This document shows, in pieces, positions 5,747 to 7,196 of a stretch of DNA of 7,196 bases; position 1 is the first letter of the stretch; each line of letters starts with the position of its first letter. The DNA is from Pleurocapsa sp. MO_226.B13 (GTDB taxonomy: Bacteria; Cyanobacteriota; Cyanobacteriia; Cyanobacteriales; Xenococcaceae): NCBI GenBank assembly GCA_030064795.1, contig JASJEI010000411.1:1-7196 (forward strand), written 5' to 3'. A program made the position numbers and the translations under genes. Below the pieces are notes generated by a model. That model made no database searches and was not told where the DNA came from. It was given only the letters and a program-made list of their open reading frames with translations.

Positions 5747-6589
5747 ATGATTCATGAAAAAAACCGCCTGGGTAACATAGTAGATCGCCAATGGTTGCTG
5801 CAACAGTTAGATAACCCCCAAATAGTTATCGTAGATTGTCGATTTCGTTTAGCCGATCCTGACTGGGGAGAAGCGGAATATCGTACCTCTCATATCAAAG
5901 GTGCTTATTACCTCAATTTAGATCGGGATTTATCCAGTCAAGTACAAACTCATGGAGGCAGACATCCTCTACCAGATCTTAATCTGTTAGCTCAAAAGTT
6001 TGCCGATCTGGGAATTGTTAAAAATGAAACCCTAGTTGTTGCTTATGATGATTCTCGGTTTGCTTTTGCAGCGCGTCTGTGGTGGCTACTGCGCTATTTA
6101 GGTCATGATGCTGTAGTTTTACTAGACGGAGGTTGGAATGACTGGCTAAAACACGATTATCCTGTAAGTAATATCGTTCCTGAAGCTAAAGCGGGAAGTT
6201 TTACCCCTCAACCAAATTTAGATTGGTTAGTAGATATAAATACAGTCAAATCAGCTCAAAATCGGGATGAAGTAATTATAATCGATTCTCGCGATCGCGA
6301 TCGCTATCTGGGAGAAAGAGAACCAATAGATCCCATAGCAGGAAGCATCCCAGGTGCGGTTAATTCTCCCTGGAAACAGGTAAGCAACGAAGCGGGATAT
6401 CTCCAACCTTTAGAAACACAACGACAGCTGTGGGAAAATTTTCAACCCGCAGACGAAATAATTGTCTACTGTGGATCGGGAGTAACAGCTTGTGTGAATT
6501 TATTTTCACTTAACTTGACAGGATTTCATAATACTAAGCTATATCCTGGCGGTTGGAGTGATTGGTGTTCTTATCTACAAAATCAATAA
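5747..6589 (+). CDS. sseA: Thiosulfate/3-mercaptopyruvate sulfurtransferase, two rhodanese domains
   Basis: This 280-residue protein matches the usual length of SseA. It transfers sulfur from 3-mercaptopyruvate (or thiosulfate) to an acceptor such as cyanide or a thiol, through a cysteine persulfide, in the cytoplasm. Residue numbers here count from the ATG at 5747. The N-terminal rhodanese domain (about 10-140) includes IVDCRFRL, EYRTSHIKGAYYLNLD, HPLPD and AYDDSR, and has Asp where the catalytic Cys would be. The C-terminal domain (about 160-278) has IIIDSRDRDRYLG, GSIPGAVNSPW and the active loop CGSGVTAC with C242. CG(S/T)GVTA is typical of mercaptopyruvate enzymes, whereas thiosulfate rhodaneses usually have CRKGVTA. 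A TTG start at 5705 would add 14 residues but overlaps the -10 box. The gene appears intact and monocistronic, and contains an overlapping double HIP1 site near 6295. Confidence 0.92.
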   Translation: MIHEKNRLGNIVDRQWLLQQLDNPQIVIVDCRFRLADPDWGEAEYRTSHIKGAYYLNLDRDLSSQVQTHGGRHPLPDLNLLAQKFADLGIVKNETLVVAYDDSRFAFAARLWWLLRYLGHDAVVLLDGGWNDWLKHDYPVSNIVPEAKAGSFTPQPNLDWLVDINTVKSAQNRDEVIIIDSRDRDRYLGEREPIDPIAGSIPGAVNSPWKQVSNEAGYLQPLETQRQLWENFQPADEIIVYCGSGVTACVNLFSLNLTGFHNTKLYPGGWSDWCSYLQNQ

Positions 6590-6633
6590 ACTGCCAATCA
6601 ATCCCAGTTCAGTCGCTAAGATAAAAGTATTGA

Positions 6634-6653
6634 CGATCGCTTGCAAGCGATCG
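6634..6653. repeat. 20-bp perfect palindrome made of HIP1-like arms
   Basis: CGATCGCTTGCAAGCGATCG equals its own reverse complement. It starts 45 bp after the sulfurtransferase stop codon. As RNA it could form a GC-rich stem and help end that transcript, but no U-run follows. It may simply be one of the HIP1-rich palindromes scattered in cyanobacterial intergenic DNA. Confidence 0.5.
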
Positions 6654-6703
6654 CCTCGGTTGAATTAACTTTGGAAACTTCATCGAGATATTAGCTACTA
6701 ACT

Positions 6704-6990
6704 ATGACAGTTGAAGAATTCAGACAACAAAACCGCCAACAAATCAAAAATTATCCCCTGGCATTGCAAGCATTATGGTATGACTATCAAGATGATTGGC
6801 ACAGATCCCATAAAACCATTGATTTTGCAGCGATCGCGATAGTGCTTGGGTTCATGCCTATTTACATCGCAAAGAGGGAGATTTAAGCAATGCTCGTTAT
6901 TGGTATCGACTTAGTGGTAAACCAGAATCAAAGTTAAGTTTATCTCAAGAGCGACAACAGATTGCTCTGGCTTTATTAAGTCAACTTTAA
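6704..6990 (+). pseudogene. Small conserved-looking cyanobacterial protein, split by a frameshift
   Basis: The frame from ATG 6704 reads MTVEEFRQQNRQQIKNYPLA, then LQALWYDYQDDWHRSHKTID, then shifts into nonsense and stops at 6886. The next frame carries on from about 6830 with SDRDSAWVHAYLHRKEGDLS, NARYWYRLSGKP and a Gln-rich end to TAA 6988-6990. Adding one T to the TTTT run at 6823-6826 joins them into a protein of about 95 residues (...HKTIDFCSDRDSAWVHAYLH...). The two halves look like one small soluble protein family common in cyanobacteria, in which AWVHAYLHRKEGD and ARYWYR are typical. That recall is not checked, and no function is known to me. A real frameshift would make it a pseudogene; a sequencing error would make it intact. 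Confidence 0.6.
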
Positions 6991-7090
6991 ATCTGTGGTT
7001 TAGACTAAAAAAATCATCAGAAAACAATTCAGCCAGTTAAAAATAGCTGAAATGTGAAACTAAGGGATTATGTAAAAATAACTTGAACAA

Positions 7091-7196
7091 TTAGATGGCA
7101 ACTTGGGGTTTGATAATATAGTTCCACTCGCCATGAAAACTGTTTGGCTCAATAGCAATGTCATTGAGTTGTTGATCTGTAACTTTAATTCCAGTT
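7091..7196 (-). CDS. ISAzo13-like transposase, C-terminal 34 residues (partial at window edge)
   Basis: The minus strand from the right edge reads TGIKVTDQQLNDIAIEPNSF, then HGEWNYIIKPQVAI, before TAA at 7091-7093. The pattern GIKV(S/T)D...FHGEWNY.IKP is the usual C-terminal end of ISAzo13-family transposases, which often stop within a few residues of it. The catalytic part lies outside the window. The element's terminus is probably within the next 20-40 bp to the left (the GGGATTATGTAAAAATAA stretch at about 7064 is a candidate), but only one end is visible, so this is inference. Confidence 0.6.
   Translation of the reverse strand, partial: TGIKVTDQQLNDIAIEPNSFHGEWNYIIKPQVAI

Noticed and set aside
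6289..6306. Tandem GCGATCGC repeats as a regulatory or CRISPR-like array
   Set aside because: It is an overlapping pair of HIP1 sites inside the sulfurtransferase coding sequence (SRDRDRY), and there are no spacers. No CRISPR array, tRNA or rRNA was seen anywhere in the window.
7028..7051. Inverted repeat TTCAGC/GCTGAA as a terminator
   Set aside because: The stem is only 6 bp with a 12-nt loop and no T-run follows, so it is too weak to call.

Overview
The window looks cyanobacterial. The palindrome GCGATCGC (HIP1), which is heavily over-represented in most cyanobacterial genomes, occurs about eight times, the DNA is AT-rich, and most start codons lack a Shine-Dalgarno sequence. No HIP1 site lies inside the insertion sequence (3230-4742) or the scarred segment next to it (4743-5540). 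Those parts are therefore probably acquired or decaying, while the flanks are resident chromosome. The genus cannot be told from this sequence.

Left part (1-2989). A short signal-peptide-like reading frame interrupted by an in-frame TGA runs off the left edge on the minus strand. Next comes a minus-strand three-gene cluster, transcribed from about 2989 down to 335: a helix-turn-helix protein of cyanobacterial type, a 501-residue metallo-beta-lactamase-fold protein, and a 203-residue 2-oxoglutarate/Fe(II) dioxygenase. The last two abut (TAA directly followed by ATG), and the cluster ends in a good hairpin plus U-rich tail at 214-267. The likeliest reading is a small metal-dependent enzyme pair with its own DNA-binding protein. 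Substrate and product are unknown. This is the best candidate here for an undescribed system.

Middle part (2990-5570). An ISAs1-family insertion sequence with 15/17-matching terminal inverted repeats sits upstream of the operon. Its transposase has a one-base frameshift just before the conserved C-terminus. To its right are remnants: a possible broken polar-protein frame (4743-4911), the C-terminal part of a secreted-type beta-rich domain (minus strand), and the C-terminal part of an unknown helical protein (plus strand). The last two meet head to head near 5350-5380. A 17-bp exact direct repeat at 83-99 and 5539-5555 brackets the operon, IS and remnants.

Right part (5570-7196). An intact plus-strand 3-mercaptopyruvate-type sulfurtransferase (two rhodanese domains, CGSGVTAC loop) is followed by a 20-bp perfect palindrome built from HIP1-like sequence. 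Then come a small conserved-looking protein broken by a one-base frameshift and, at the edge, the C-terminus of an ISAzo13-like transposase on the minus strand.

A striking overall pattern is that three reading frames are each restored by a single-base change inside a homopolymer run (2587-2592, 3483-3485, 6823-6826), with a fourth possible case near 4830. This is either real decay of an accessory region or sequencing/assembly error, and raw reads would decide.
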